Below, in pieces: positions 51,491 through 64,000 of a DNA stretch of 64,000 nt. The notes under the pieces were generated by a model. The model had not been told where the DNA came from, searched no databases, and saw only the letters and a list, made by a program, of their open reading frames with translations. The stretch is from the NCBI GenBank assembly GCA_013398615.1, contig VZSR01000690.1, forward strand, positions 677,487-741,486, in the 5' to 3' direction. How positions within the stretch are numbered: the stretch's first letter is position 1; the number at the start of each line of letters is the position of its first letter. Both the position numbers and the translations under genes were made by a program. The DNA comes from Brachypodius melanocephalos (lineage: Eukaryota > Chordata > Aves > Passeriformes > Pycnonotidae).

Positions 51491-52219
51491 TTTATTTTGG
51501 TTTTACATGAATGGAGATGCAGTTTGCATGCACAGTTTTCAAAAATTTGCCCTTGGTCTGATCATTTCTACACACTGAAAAATCCTATGCTGTGTCCTGA
51601 GCTCCACCCCAGCCTTGAGGGACCAGAAAAACCTACTAAAAGTATAACAGTTTAAAAAAGGCCCATTTTTCTTTCCATTTAGTAGAACTGTAACATATTC
51701 TGCTTCTCTTCTGTGTTTTACACCATATTGTAATACATTAACCCTGTATCACAGAAATATGAGACCTGAAAGTTTCTGAAAGACCTCTACTCAATTAGCA
51801 ATCATTGTCAAACTTCGAGCTTAGCCCCATTAGGCTTGCTTTAAAACTATTTCTTAAACATGCACACACAAATTCCACATAAAATTAAAATTATGTTTGT
51901 CTCGCTAGACACACATAATACATGGTCTGAATGTAAGGTATTACTTAGGAAATGATTTGGTCAATTCCCACAGAGAGTAAATGGTACATTAACTAACAGA
52001 CCCCCAAATGCATGACAACATAAACTTACAGACCATTTGAAAAGAATGACATTGGAAAGTAGAGTATCTTAGTCAATGAAAATGAAGGCTGGACATCTTT
52101 CTAACTAATACTCCTAAAACAAAAATATGTTTCACATCTGCTATGAGGCAGGTCTGAAATTGCCATCAGGACCACCTGCTGTCCCATGGTGCATGCAAAG
52201 TCCCAGTTCTCTGATCATG

Positions 52220-52783
52220 TGTCCTGGGTTGTAGTATAGGATTTGCACAAAGCAGTCTATCACCATCTTCATGAACTGTTGAATCCAGTTGTTGGAGCAG
52301 TGTTTTCCCAGGCCCCCTCCCTCTGGGCTATCTTCTGTTAATGGCTTATCAAATGCTGCCCTCTCCCTCTGGGCTATCTTCTGTTAATGACTCATAGATA
52401 ATTCCCTCCGGGAGTTAATGTGCCATCCAGGACCCCTCTGCATGACTCATCTTCCCATTGTGAGATGCTCTGCCCAGGGGGAGGAGCCAAGCATTCTCAC
52501 CTGCATATAATCTGGGATTTGGGACAGTACAGGTAGCCCTTGCCCACTGGATTCCCAGAGGACCAGAGTTACCAGACCTTTCCATGGGATCACTGCTTCA
52601 GGAAGACCACCTCATCTGGACTGCTTCCACCATCCTGCTCAGGTTGTATTCTGACTCTGTCAGTGGTCTTTTGCATTATTGCATTTATTTTATTTTACTT
52701 TCTTTTTTTTTTTTTCTTTTCTTCTTATTAAATTGTATTTCTGACTTGGAGCCTCTCACTTGTTTTGCTTTCAAACCTCTACA
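52220..52783 (+). mobile_element. solo LTR, family B copy 1
   Basis: It starts TGTCCTGGGTTGTAGTATAG and ends AAACCTCTACA, with 5-bp flanks differing at one base (tcatg / acatg). It contains a 46-bp-period partial duplication (ctccctctgggctatcttct at 52317 and 52363), a T-rich tract near 52700 and attaaa near 52730. The same LTR begins again at 63818. It is antisense to ITGA9. Confidence 0.85.
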
Positions 52784-55018
52784 ACATGGCAGTAACAAAG
52801 ATCAAAAAACTATTTTCAAGGTCCTCTGTAGAGCACTGCTTGTCTCCAAGGAGCTCCAAGCTCCTTTAGCCTGTTCTTAAAGTCCTTCCAGTGGTACTTC
52901 CTTGCAACCACTGCTGCTGCCATCTCCTGAGCTTTGTGTATAATTCAGATCTGTAGACCAATCTCTATGTCCATCACTGCCATTTGAATAAAATGCAGCA
53001 ATATCCAATCACTTTAAGACAGCAAAATTATATTGCTATCTTCATATACTGTTGGGGGGATAAGAATTATGTATAGTTTTAAGAGCAGAGCAAGGCCTTG
53101 ACCAGTTGATCTCACAGCTCCTCAACTCACTCTTTGTTCATTAGCTCAGAGCCTGCAAACCTCACAGAGGGAACTGAGTGTCAGAAGGCCTTGACAAGGT
53201 ATGCTGTGGAAGCGAAAGAGGCATGGAGACAGCTGTGGAAAAGGCAGACAAATGCCATTTTTGCTTCGTAAAACTTCAGCGGCACTTCTTATTAATGGAA
53301 ACACTTGGCTTTTGGTCAGCCTGAAGAACACTTCCACAGCCATTTACAATAATGCTGTCAGGAGTCATTTATATACAAAGCAGTCAGACATAAACTGCAT
53401 ATCCTGTAAACCAAAAAAGGAAGACACTATGCATTCCTGATTTGGAATCATGGTGCTTTTTTTAACTCTTATAGGAAACCATCATCTTCACATTCAGTGT
53501 GTGCACCACGTACAATAGAGCATGCCCTGGGAATGATGACATTGCCAAGCCATGTTGGTGAAGGACACGTTTATATTTCCAGATTCACCTTTTAGTCCAG
53601 GATGTATGTGTACTCTTTTTCACTAATGTCACAAACAAATCCCAACCTTGTTAAGAGTCAGTTTAAAGATATTCGCCTCTTTAACCAGCTATTGGCGCTT
53701 CACAATCTTACTTTGGCAATGTGGATTTAAAAACAAACAAACAAACAAAGCCCCAAAAATCAAGCAAACAAAGCAAAAAAATGTCCTCCATAAACTCAAC
53801 CAAACAGATTCCTTAAAAAAATGTACCAGAGACTCAAAAGCTCACGAATATCACTATATGCTGTTTCTCCTTTCCAGTCAGACCCACTGATGTAGAGCTG
53901 AGTATTTAGCTCTCAGCTTCAGCTTCAAACTAGGACAGTGTGCTTGGTTTTGGGGCTTCACCAGACTTTAGTGAGAGATTTCACAAGAGCACATTCTCTG
54001 CATGTACTGCCATCCAAACTGCATTGCAGCCCTCACCAGGGCAGTGGGTTTCCCCACAGGTGCTACACATGCTGAGGTAAATCCCTCCCTGTTTTGAAGA
54101 CAGCCTGTCATGAGAGGCAGATGGACAGCTTGCCTGGGAATTATCCTCGAAGATGTCCACTCTTGCTTTCTCGGCAGATACCTTTCCTTTCAAATATATC
54201 TTTTATAAACTACAGTGTTCACAACCTCTTTCCCACCCACTCCAATAGAATGGGTGCTCACTGCAAGTGTAATTTAAAGATTGAAAAGATTTTACCCTAC
54301 TGTGATAACTTCATCATCACCTTTATTGACATTACTCAAATCCCAAAAGCATGGCAGCTCCCTGACACTTTTAGAGTAAGATACACACTGTTTCTTCCCA
54401 CCACATTGTCCCCAGGGCATCCTCATTGTGTGGTGTCAGCCTCCAGCTCCAGCCGGTCAGAGAAAGGTCATTTTTCAGGCTCTGATTGTAGAAGGCCTTC
54501 ATTTGAAAGCACTCAAAGACCTTTTAAACCTTTACTTTATTACTGTGAACTTACTAGTAAGTATTTTTGTTTTTCAAACTTTTAAAATATACTCCTTGTG
54601 AAAGACTGATTTATCTTTACTAGTTATATTTACACACCATGTTCAATGCAAACTGTGTAGATGTTAAAAAGATGAAAAAATAAAGCAGTTCAAAAAGGTA
54701 CTTTTCCAACCTTGCCCAAACCCAAAAACAAGTAAAGTCTTATTTCTTCTACATATCACAGCCACACCAATGGAAAATTTCATTCCCCAAACAGCAGCCT
54801 ACCAAAAAAGCACAATAGTGTAAAAAAAGGGTGCTATAATTTAAATCCTTTTGCAGCCGTAATTATTGCAGTTGCTATAAAGCCAAAGTTGTAATTTTTG
54901 CAAGGCAAACTAAAGTTAAAGGAATAAAACTACTGCAATTTTTTTCAAAGCAATGAGGGAGGTTTTTTTCCCTTTCTTGCTATTTAATCAAAGTAGTGAA
55001 GATTGTGAAGAGGCATGA

Positions 55019-55073
55019 AACTGTACTACTGTACTACTCTGTACTTCAGTACTACTGAAGCTGTACTACTGTT
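55019..55073. repeat. CTGTACTACT minisatellite with inner hairpin
   Basis: Repeated ctgtactact units surround the near-perfect palindrome cttcagtactactgaag (about 55045-55061). Confidence 0.8.
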
Positions 55074-58000
55074 CTCTCCTAAGATCCAGGGTTCTCTGTA
55101 TTTTTGCAACATAATGCAATTAAATTATATTCATAAATCATCTGGAACATTACCCAAAAAAAGGAGGGAAAAGAAATTCAAGTCCCAATCCTGCAATAGA
55201 TGCCATAATGGTTTAAATTCCTATGGCCACAGAGTAACTAATAATTTACATATAGTAGTTGAGAAGAGTGTTGCAGACCAATGAAAAAGAGAAGAAGTAG
55301 GAGCAAGAACTCCATCCAAGTCAGTCAGGCAAAGCAAAGTTGCAAGGGGGTGTCCTCACTGAAAAATGCAGGCTGAAGTATGTACACAACCAACCTCAAC
55401 CTCTCAGACCACAGCATCGTCTAGAGAAACCCAGTAATGCAGCTGGAACTCAAATATTTGGATAGGAGAACAGGTTTTGCTTTGTTTGGCTACAGAATTT
55501 ACATTGATCAGCTTTTTTCTGTCAAGATTTTATTTTCACTTTTCAGCCCAATAGAGACCAAAAACTTTTCTGAGGATAACTGAAGCTGTGAGGATGATGA
55601 TGTTCCAGTCCTTAGGGTGAGGGGATACACCATCAGTGCAAGAATCTCTGCTTTGAATATTTTATCCACATCTGTACTTCCCAGTTGTTTGCTGAAAGTA
55701 TGGGATACGCTCAAGTGAAGCATAAGGAGACAATTCAGTGTCTCAAGTTTATGTTTGCAGCTGAAGCAAGCAGGATTGACTATTTGCACAAAATTCAGCA
55801 CCGCTACATGATCAAGCAGCATTTTAAATTTGAACAGTATTGGCTCAATTTATGACCTCTGAGCATTATCAGTTTTCAAAATGGCAGTTACATGCAAATA
55901 TTAAACATAATCATACTTAACTAAACACAGATTTTGAATGTACCACCTTATTTGTTCTTCATGTATCTCCTGCAGCTGATTAAAGGATATGTGTTTTAGG
56001 GGTTTTTTTTGAACCATAAAAATTCTATAAAAAGAGAATGTGTATTATTTTTCCTTCATTTGAGATAAATTGCTAGTTTAGCCAACAAACAAACCTTTGT
56101 AAAAATATCCATAAATCACTTTGTACCATGGTCAAGAATCCATTTTAAAAAGCAGCAAAGTACCTGTAATTATTTTGTCCCCATTTACAAGAGAATAACC
56201 AATGCTGCTTTTGGTCACTTGATCTTTGAGGTAGTACTGGAGAAAAAATGATCAGCCTCTTCCAAACTACTGAATTATCAGTCATTTTCTTAAATACAGT
56301 ACATTCCTTTCTTTCATAGCTTCTCATTTTGCTAGATAAACCTATTTTCTTTGAGATAAAAGACTACTGACTATGCTTCTAACTAGAGATGATCAGGACT
56401 TGAGACTGCTCCTCTTTCTTATGTGACAGAAAGATAAACGGTGTTATATAAAAGGTTCAGAAAATTCTCTGCAAAACTGAAGGAGAAAAATTGCAAGTTC
56501 TTTCAGTGACAAAAAGCCATCTCACAACTCCTTGTGACACTGTAAGGAAAAGATTGAAAATATGTACAATTTTTTTTGAAATTAGGTTTAGAACTAATTA
56601 ATTCTGAATTTGAAGGGAAAAAACAAGGAAATAAAAATGAGGGAATGATTCACAATCATTTCCTAAAGTAAATAGAAAACAAAATTTTCTAAGCATAAGG
56701 TGATGGAAGAAAAACACCAACCAACTGGATGACAAAAACATTTTGTTCTAGACTGTCTCTTCCCACCTAAGCATACAAACAGGAAAAAAAAACTTTCTAA
56801 TGTTGTAGTATGAATTGTCCAAAGTTTGAAAAACTGATTTTCTTCTGATCTTCAAACTTCTGGGTATTTACATAACTTTATAAAAAGCCTATCTTTTACA
56901 CTTGTACAAACTGTATTTTCTCAAGGCCACATCACTGTCTACATATAACTCGTTCTTTACTGGAAAGCCCAGTCACTCCTTGTTCTCTGTACCTTTTAGG
57001 CATAATGCCTCAACCTTCCCACATTACAATTTTCCTCTCACTTGGAAGCATCATTCAGCACAGGCAGCATGGCTTTACTTAATTTTAATTTCTGATAAGC
57101 ATAGAAAAATTCTAACCCAAAGGTAAATGTTACAATGAATAAATAAATTTTTAAAGTGTGTTTCAGGAGTTATAGAAATTCACAGAGGAATTCATATGGA
57201 AAAGTGTTAGTGCTTATTGGCAGTACAACTGCTACTTTGCAGTTCTTTAGTTTACATAGATATACTGTGAAATTTCTCCTTCCAGGTGTCTGAATCAAGA
57301 GAAAATACATATTTCAATTACTGCAATTTGTTCTCACATCAAACCAAGCCCGTTTTTACCCAAAGTAAGTCAGAGTGTCTTTACATCTGTTCATCATGTA
57401 AATCCACTTACATAGAATAACTCCAGTATTACCATAAAAATTCCTCTTATTTAAAGCCATGTGAATGTCTGCCACACACATTTGACTATTCTTGTCCCAA
57501 AAGCAGTAAGTGCAATGCAATCCATCTTACACAGCAGAATAAGAAAAAAAAGTTTTCATTTGTGCCAAGCTGACCATGATGGCAGATCATTTGCATTTTC
57601 TCTAAGCCGTAACACTTGCCAGCAAAGCTTCTGTTTAAAACACGTTATCCCCCTGAAAAGACACCTAAACATCAAATAGCTGATTGGTTCAAATGACAAA
57701 AGCAGCTTGGGTTTGGGATAGTTTCAGTATTCCTCAAGGGCCATTATGGAAAGATTGCTTCAGCTTTGGGTATTGAGGATTTAATGGGGCAGGGTCTGAT
57801 GCTGCCACATCGTGTCAAGTTCCTTTCAACCTATTAACACGAAACCTGAAAAGTATCATCATAATGAAGAATCTTTTCCCTCCTTGGTATGGTATTCATA
57901 AGAAATGGTCCCTTTAAACCTTAAAGAAAACACAGACTTTAAACTATTCCAAGTAATGCATTTCATAGAAGAATCACATTTCATATGAGGAAAATCACAG

Positions 58001-58408
58001 GAGATGAAAATAAGATTGAAAGATTTAAACTACTTGATCAGTTCTTAAACTACTTTAAGAAAAGCAGCTTATTTGCAAATTGAATGTGCAGACAAATAAT
58101 AAAAATGTGGACATGAAAAGGCACACTTTTAAAGTAAGAAAATAGAGTTCCTTAAATGTGCAGATAAAGCAAAGAACATTTAGAATAAAACAAATGGGAA
58201 TAATCTGCAGGATTTGGAAAAGATCATTATCCAATTATCTGTGTTATGTCTCAGGAGTATAATCATGTAGTGCTAGTTAACTAGCTTTAGACTGAGTTCC
58301 TGATAATTATGTAGTAGAAGTTTTTCAATTTGAGGGATTCTTGGATATTTTTGAGTGGAAAAGAACTGCCTGCAAAGCTAGAGAAGAAAGTCACATGTTT
58401 ACATCTTT

Positions 58409-58410
<2 letters not shown>

Positions 58411-58450
<40 letters not shown>
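58411..58450. repeat. T homopolymer, 40 bases
   Basis: An uninterrupted run of 40 T. No retrocopy or target duplication was seen beside it. The length is probably approximate because of sequencing slippage. Confidence 0.95.
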
Positions 58451-58460
<10 letters not shown>

Positions 58461-60059
58461 TCTTACATATAGTCTTGGCCACTGCCAGCTTCTGGAAGGG
58501 ATGCAAAAATCTTGATTTATTGACTGAATGTATCATATATTATCTCATTAAACCCACCTCATCAAAGACACACTACAGGGACATGTTTTTAACAGCACTT
58601 TTTCCACAACTGTTTTTCCCCTCCAAAATTATCAGTCATAGCACTCTTCCACCCTGAAATCCTCCAAATCCACAGACCCAAAAATTCCCAGGGACATGTT
58701 TCCTGTTCAAAGATAAACAGTGGTATCTGTACTTTATTAATCCCTAATCTCTGCCAAGTCTGTGGGAACTGGCCACTACCTACATGTACTCTAATGATTA
58801 TTAAACCAGCTGGAAGTTTAAATTAACTCCAAATGCACGCCCACCTCGGGATGGCTATCAAAAACTGTGTAGCACAGAGGTTTCACGCGACACAACAACA
58901 TGTAGAGAGGATCCCGCTGCTCAATGCCACCAGGGCTCTGTCAGGGGCAGTGCAACGCCTCCCTTCTGGGTGCAGCCTTATACACCAGGACAAGGGTTGG
59001 GTGCAACTGCTTGTGGAAAAATGGGTTCACAAAACAGAAAAAAGGCTTTCACATATGATGTGAAATAGTTCCACAGAGCCTCCCCTGGATAGAGAAACAC
59101 ACCTTGGATAATGCTCCTGTTTAAACAACCATCCTCAGTATTATAAACAAAGACCCCAAACACAGCTAGACAAAGAAAATTAATTCCTCTGAGAGGGGTA
59201 GGGGTTTCTCTACACTGGTGGAAGAGACCATGGAGGGAAAACCAGTGTGGGATATCATGGGTCTTCAGGTCCCTCCATGGATTCAGATGGACGCTCACAC
59301 AAACCACCCTGGCCAGGATATGTGCTTTTACAGACCTGCCAAATCTAATACAAAACCCTCCACTGATATGCACACATCTACAAATGCTCCACACCAAAGG
59401 CTGGCACACACCATGACTGCATGTGGTTTGGAGCCAGGTGGGACAAGCTGCAGTGCCAATGCGGCATCAGGATTTGGCTGCAGGCAATGCACACAATTTC
59501 TGCTGCTTCCCCCTCCTCACTCCATTTAACTACAAGAGTGCACTAACAGTGTTCATTTCATTTCTGAACATTGTTCAGGGCTTCTACAGCTGAGTTGCCA
59601 CTGGAGAATCATGACATGGTTTTAGGGGAGAAAAGGAAGATGGCAGAGTGCCTACTAAAACTGTTCCCATGGTGAAATGCACCACAGACTGTGAGGGTGA
59701 TTCCTCTGGGACTAAGACGCCAGCAGAAATTAGTATAATGACTTTTTTTTCAACTTGATGTCCTATTAAAAGAAGTCATATCAGAATGACACTGCGTGTC
59801 TGAGAGATATTTTAAAGAAAAATCAGTAACAGAAAAGGACTTGAAAAAAATTCAAGTTTCAAAATATCAAAGGTATGCACATAAAATAGAAATATCTTTC
59901 TCTACCAAAACTACCAAAATCTACTGATTGAAGGCAGCCTACACCAAGGAGAAACACAGGTAGAAAAAGATTTCAATTCTGGGCAAAACACTTCCTGTAT
60001 TCTTTCCATGACTGGTTTTTCTTTCAAACCCATACTCCAATATCTTCCAAATTCTAGTA

Positions 60060-60140
60060 AAAAACAAAAAAGAGAAACAAACAAACAAACAATAAAAAAC
60101 AACAAAAACCAAAACAAAACAAAATAAAAACAACAAAAAA
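60060..60140. repeat. AAAC-rich simple sequence
   Basis: Runs of caaa and caaaa units. Similar shorter patches lie at 9405-9425, 53730-53750 and 62210-62240. Confidence 0.85.
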
Positions 60141-63100
60141 AACTGAGAAGAAAGGTCGAAAACTTGCTTCTTAAGCGATTCATACATTTCTGAAGGTTAC
60201 ACAGATGTGACTTCTTGGTCACATCTATACTGCTAAACAGAAAACTCCTACAACAAAAAAAATTCCAGTACATTCAATTCACAAACTTTTAAACTAAATA
60301 AATACAACAGATTCTCACATAACTTACTTCCAATGAACCAAATTTTAATGCTTAGTTGCAGCTTGCATGAGGCCCTAACACACTGCCTGACCTGGCCCTA
60401 CTTCTTATTTTGGACTTTACCTCAAAAGGAGCAAAAGCTACACAGGACTTTGATTTTTTGCTTCCTTTGTAGTTTTGAGCAAATTGTTTTGTTTCACTAC
60501 CTCACTTTCTGATCTGTAAAACAGAGATAATGCTATACAGCTATCTTAAAGGAACTTCTTGAGATTGATAATTGTCTGCAAGACACCCTGAAGCACAACA
60601 TTTTAAAATGCAAAGCAAAGTATTTTTCAACTAAAGCTCCTATTGCTATCTTGTTTATTAATAGGAGGAAAATATCCGAGCCAAAAACAAGGCACTAGGC
60701 TATTGTTTCCCACGAGGCTCACAGAAATACTAAATTGTCTCCAGGATAATCACTCATCACTTAACTCATATCTCACAAAAAATCCCTATAAAACTACACT
60801 CAGAACCAACTGCACTAACAGAAACAAGGCATTTGGGTGAATAACCAACAATCCTGCTGTGCATGCAGCACCACATGCTACATCTGACCAGTAGAAGGAC
60901 AGTACTACTCTTGGACTGAAGCCAAACTCCTATGTACCAGCAGCACGGCCATCAGTGCAGCTGACTTACCAAAACCCAGGTGCAGGCTGTTTCTGGAAGT
61001 GGGGAATAGGATGCAGGGTTTTTTTTGCCCTGTGCAGTATGTTGTCATTTCAAGTAAACCATATGAAGGAGGGAAGTTAATTCAAGCGCATTCATGATTT
61101 ACAGCCATTTACACAGCTTGTGCTGTACCAGAGAATTTAATCTTGCAAGATTTCCCTGACCAAGAGTTTTCAGAACCACTGTAACTCCCATTACAAAGAA
61201 ACCAAGAAGTGTGATGATGCTGCTTTCAGATTCAGATGCATAATGGGTGATGCAATGTTGGCACGAGATGCTAATAGAGAGCACAAGAAAAATCAGAGAG
61301 TCAAAAAGCAGCAAGAAAACTAGAGTGGTTACTAAATAAGGCAAACAATTTTAAAATTAGAGTTGCAATGGGACATTAGATCAGAAAGAAACACAGGACT
61401 TTCACCAGATGTTCAGCACTGTGGCTAACATGAATGGAAACAGCATAACTACTGGATGGATTGTGGGGTTTCTTCTGGTCTTGGGGGATTTTTTTAAATA
61501 CCAAAAAAACCCCAGAAACATTTCAAATTCAAAAGACAGAGTCAGGAAAGATTACAGGTTTCATGAGAAACCCATCTCTGACACATTTTCTCCTTTTACC
61601 AATTTGTCACCCAAATCCAGTCAACAGAAATTTTTAAGGAATACAATAGCTATCATCACTGGTTTTGTCTGTGTGTCCAAAAAGCTCCTAAAAGAATTCT
61701 TTTTATTCTATTGAATATTTGTCATTCTACAAGTCATTCTTCTCCTACTGACTTCTCCAGTTTATTTCACCTAAACAAAAATGAAGTTGAATGGTTACAA
61801 GCGCAGTAGCAGAAGTTATATTTGTCCCAGTGTAACTTTTCTCATGTGAAAATCAAGGAGCTCCAGTCACCTCTGTGAACTTTCTATAGTAAAAAAAAAA
61901 AAAAATTACTGAATGTGGCAAACTCTGTTTGACATGATTGGGGACTATGGACTATTCAGTTTTTAGCATTTGACTCTTGCTGCAGCATTTTAATTTGCCA
62001 ATTCACAGTGCCTTCTGAGTTACAAAATCTGTGCTTGAACTGAACCTCAGGAAAGAAAGTGACTTTATGTTGCATCTACATCCTGTGGAGTTATCATTTG
62101 AGCATAGTCTCAGGAAAACAAGTGTAGAAACATATAAGATTAGTGACTGAATGCTGTGATTGGACTGCGTAGTCCTTGCAGTATTACTTAAATTTAAAAA
62201 TATAAATTAAACAAAACAAAATAAACAAACAAACAAAAACAAGAAAGAGGAAGAAAAGGTAATTATATTAACTCCAAAATTAGCAGACGGAAAACTACTT
62301 GTTTCATTTTAGAATGCATCCAGAAGACTGTTCCATCAACCCCTCATCTGGATACTTGGTCTTTTAACCAAAAACTTGACATTTTTAGATTCCTGGCAAA
62401 AAGAAGATACTACCTTCCTATTATCTCCAGCTTCCAGTACATTGAAGTGTTATTAGCTAGATGTTATTTGCTTTAGATTGCAAACAGCAAGTTCTATCCC
62501 AAGTGTCAGAGGAAGAGTAGGAGTAGTCATACAGATGGGATTTTCACAGTAGCCTTGCTGTTTCCCAGCACCACCTTGCTCGGTATCTGGGCAAATCAGT
62601 ACTGAACATCAAACTAATGGACTTTAATCTAAACAATTTGTTGATACTTTGTTATCAAAGCAAGTGGACAAAAATACATCATGTAACACAGCAGGAATCC
62701 CTAGAAAAGAGATTGGACACCTACAATGTCAGTCTGAAGGTAAAAGAAATTAAATGGAGCACACTTTCTTGATGACAGCTACAGCATTTTCTTTCCCAGT
62801 GGACTTAGCGCATTTCATAAGAAGCAATGAATGCTAATCTGTAGCAGCCTAAAATCAACCTAGTGCATCCTCAGGTCAATTTGGGGTGTTTTTTTAGGAC
62901 AAGAGTAATCAAGGGAATACACCATTGTCTGTTTTGTTTGCTTCCATTGAAAAGAACCAAAGCACCCAAGACCACCACAGGACCTCACTAGGAAATCAAA
63001 ACATACAGTGGGGAAACCTCAGATACCTGATTTATTTCAATTGCAAAGTTTTCACACTTTTTGGAAGGCTTTAACCATCCATGTTCTTTTGTGTACAAGA

Positions 63101-63817
63101 GAGACTGAGTCATCCCATGTGCGAGCAACTATAAATACCTAATGCCAAGTCCTCTGCACAAAAGCTGCAGCACTCAATATACAGTATTTTGGAGACAGCT
63201 GAATGCTGCAGAAGGAGTATAGCATGCCCTTTTTAGGAATGAACATCTGTTGCACTGGCTGAAATGGCATGACCTCCTGTCCCCAAAGTAATGTCAACTC
63301 ATCGGTGTTACTTTTTACAGGCAGGGTTGCAAGATTTCCTCACAGTTTGGGGCGGCGGGGAGCAAGTGTTTGGAATGGAAAATTAAGCTGATGCCAGAGG
63401 ACTTATTCAGCCACTAAAACTTTGTTCCTTTCAGTACGCAGTCATTACATTATCTCATAACAATGCAAATATCTGGTTCTCTTTATCCTGACACTGTATT
63501 CTGCAGTTCATCTTGATATGGAGTGGAACACAAAGTCTGTTTGCAATGCAGCCATCACCAGACTGCATTTCCACTCTTCCATAGTAGTCTCCTGATTTCT
63601 ATGCCTCTGGAGATTAGCAAGTATGAAATCAGCTATTTCGATACTGTCCCATCCCGCTGTAAAAGGGGAGTTGAGGATGATCCTTTTGACAGATTTCTTG
63701 GAAGAAAATAAGGCACAAACGTGGCCACATTATATCTGAGAATACTTTATTGATAAAGAAAGATAAGTGCTCCTACTGAAGAGGGAATAGAAAAGGGAGC
63801 AAAGATAAAAAAGAGAC

Positions 63818-64000
63818 TGTCCTGGGTTGTAGTATAGGATTAGCACAAAGTANNNNNNNNNNNNNNNNNNNNNNNNNNNNNNNNNNNNNNNNNNNNNNNN
63901 NNNNNNNNNNNNNNNNNNNNNNNNNNNNNNNNNNNNNNNNNNNNNNNNNNNNCCCTTGCCTGCTGGCTTTCCAGAGGACCAGAGCTACCAGACCCTTTTC
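63818..64000 (+). mobile_element. LTR, family B copy 2, cut by a gap and the window end
   Basis: tgtcctgggttgtagtatag followed by gattagcacaaag matches the first 34 bp of the 52220 LTR. After the gap, cccttgcctgctgg and ccagaggaccagagctacca match 52537 onward. The 3' end lies outside the window. It is antisense to ITGA9. Confidence 0.85.
63853..63952. other. assembly gap, exactly 100 N
   Basis: The round length suggests a placeholder of unknown size. The sister LTR at 52220 predicts about 283 bp here. Confidence 0.98.

Larger units (their letters stand above)
33414..64000 (-). other. ITGA9 intron, at least 30.6 kb, 5' part missing
   Basis: Everything above the thigh exon. I searched by eye on the minus strand for the preceding human segments (the FG-GAP repeats, the SIFLPG start of the thigh, and the VYFVLLGE and EETCRHYV region) and found none, so this is read as one intron. 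It carries LTRs at 40905-41620, 42579-43697, 47380-48173, 52220-52783 and 63818-64000, a CR1 tail at 51151-51490, a 40-base T run (58411-58450) and AAAC-rich stretches. The segments 33414-40904, 43698-47373, 48180-51150, 52784-58410 and 58451-63817 otherwise show nothing I can name. 58830-59530 is locally GC-richer with several CpGs. Confidence 0.75.

Noticed and set aside
54094..54585. 163-codon plus-strand frame, among the longest in the window
   Set aside because: No recognisable motif or splice context; opposite strand to ITGA9; composition consistent with a chance frame in pyrimidine-rich DNA.
55508..55822. 104-codon minus-strand frame with fairly protein-like composition
   Set aside because: No splice sites in suitable phase and no family recognised; kept out for lack of support.
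63640..63817. Segment with actttattgataaag that might be a reversed LTR end
   Set aside because: Too short and no defined boundaries.
1..64000. CRISPR arrays, tRNA or rRNA genes, bacterial operons
   Set aside because: None seen; the window is vertebrate intronic DNA.

Overview
The window looks like bird nuclear DNA, probably a passerine. It is AT-rich, has long introns, carries CR1 LINEs with the avian octamer-like 3' ends, and holds many avian-type endogenous retrovirus LTRs. It has no Alu- or L1-like sequence and no bacterial-style gene packing. Two runs of N show it comes from a draft assembly.

The only protein-coding gene I can identify is integrin alpha-9 (ITGA9), read on the minus strand. 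Three consecutive internal exons are present, each with clean splice sites and matching phases. 33258-33413 encodes the end of the thigh domain, 21867-21943 the genu and start of calf-1, and 6209-6359 calf-1. They are joined by introns of 11.3 kb and 15.5 kb. The window begins in the intron after the last of these and ends more than 30 kb into the intron before the first. Almost everything else is intronic.

Region by region (plus-strand coordinates): 1-6208 is an intron with an LTR nested inside another LTR (300-1097), a minus-strand CR1 fragment, a 752-bp solo LTR with a perfect 5-bp target duplication (3384-4135) and a weak cryptic-exon candidate (1612-1687). 6360-21866 holds one solo LTR (18548-19083), a perfect 12-bp hairpin, and an unexplained coding-like ORF at 13409-13645 that has a 3' splice site, a stop codon and a poly(A) signal. 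21944-33257 holds two more copies of the LTR family first seen at 300, a CR1 interrupted by a second CR1 and by an LTR (27123-31037), a solo LTR with a perfect 6-bp duplication (31871-32195), and an assembly gap between two different G-rich pentamer repeats. 33414-64000 holds four older LTRs, a CR1 3' end and a fifth LTR cut by the window end, and no exon I could find.

The most interesting lead is 13409-13645. It could be an alternative last exon of ITGA9, because its phase fits a direct splice from the 33258-33413 exon. That would give a truncated integrin alpha-9 without calf domains or membrane anchor. This is inference and needs RNA evidence. The transposable elements also show a marked antisense bias relative to ITGA9.
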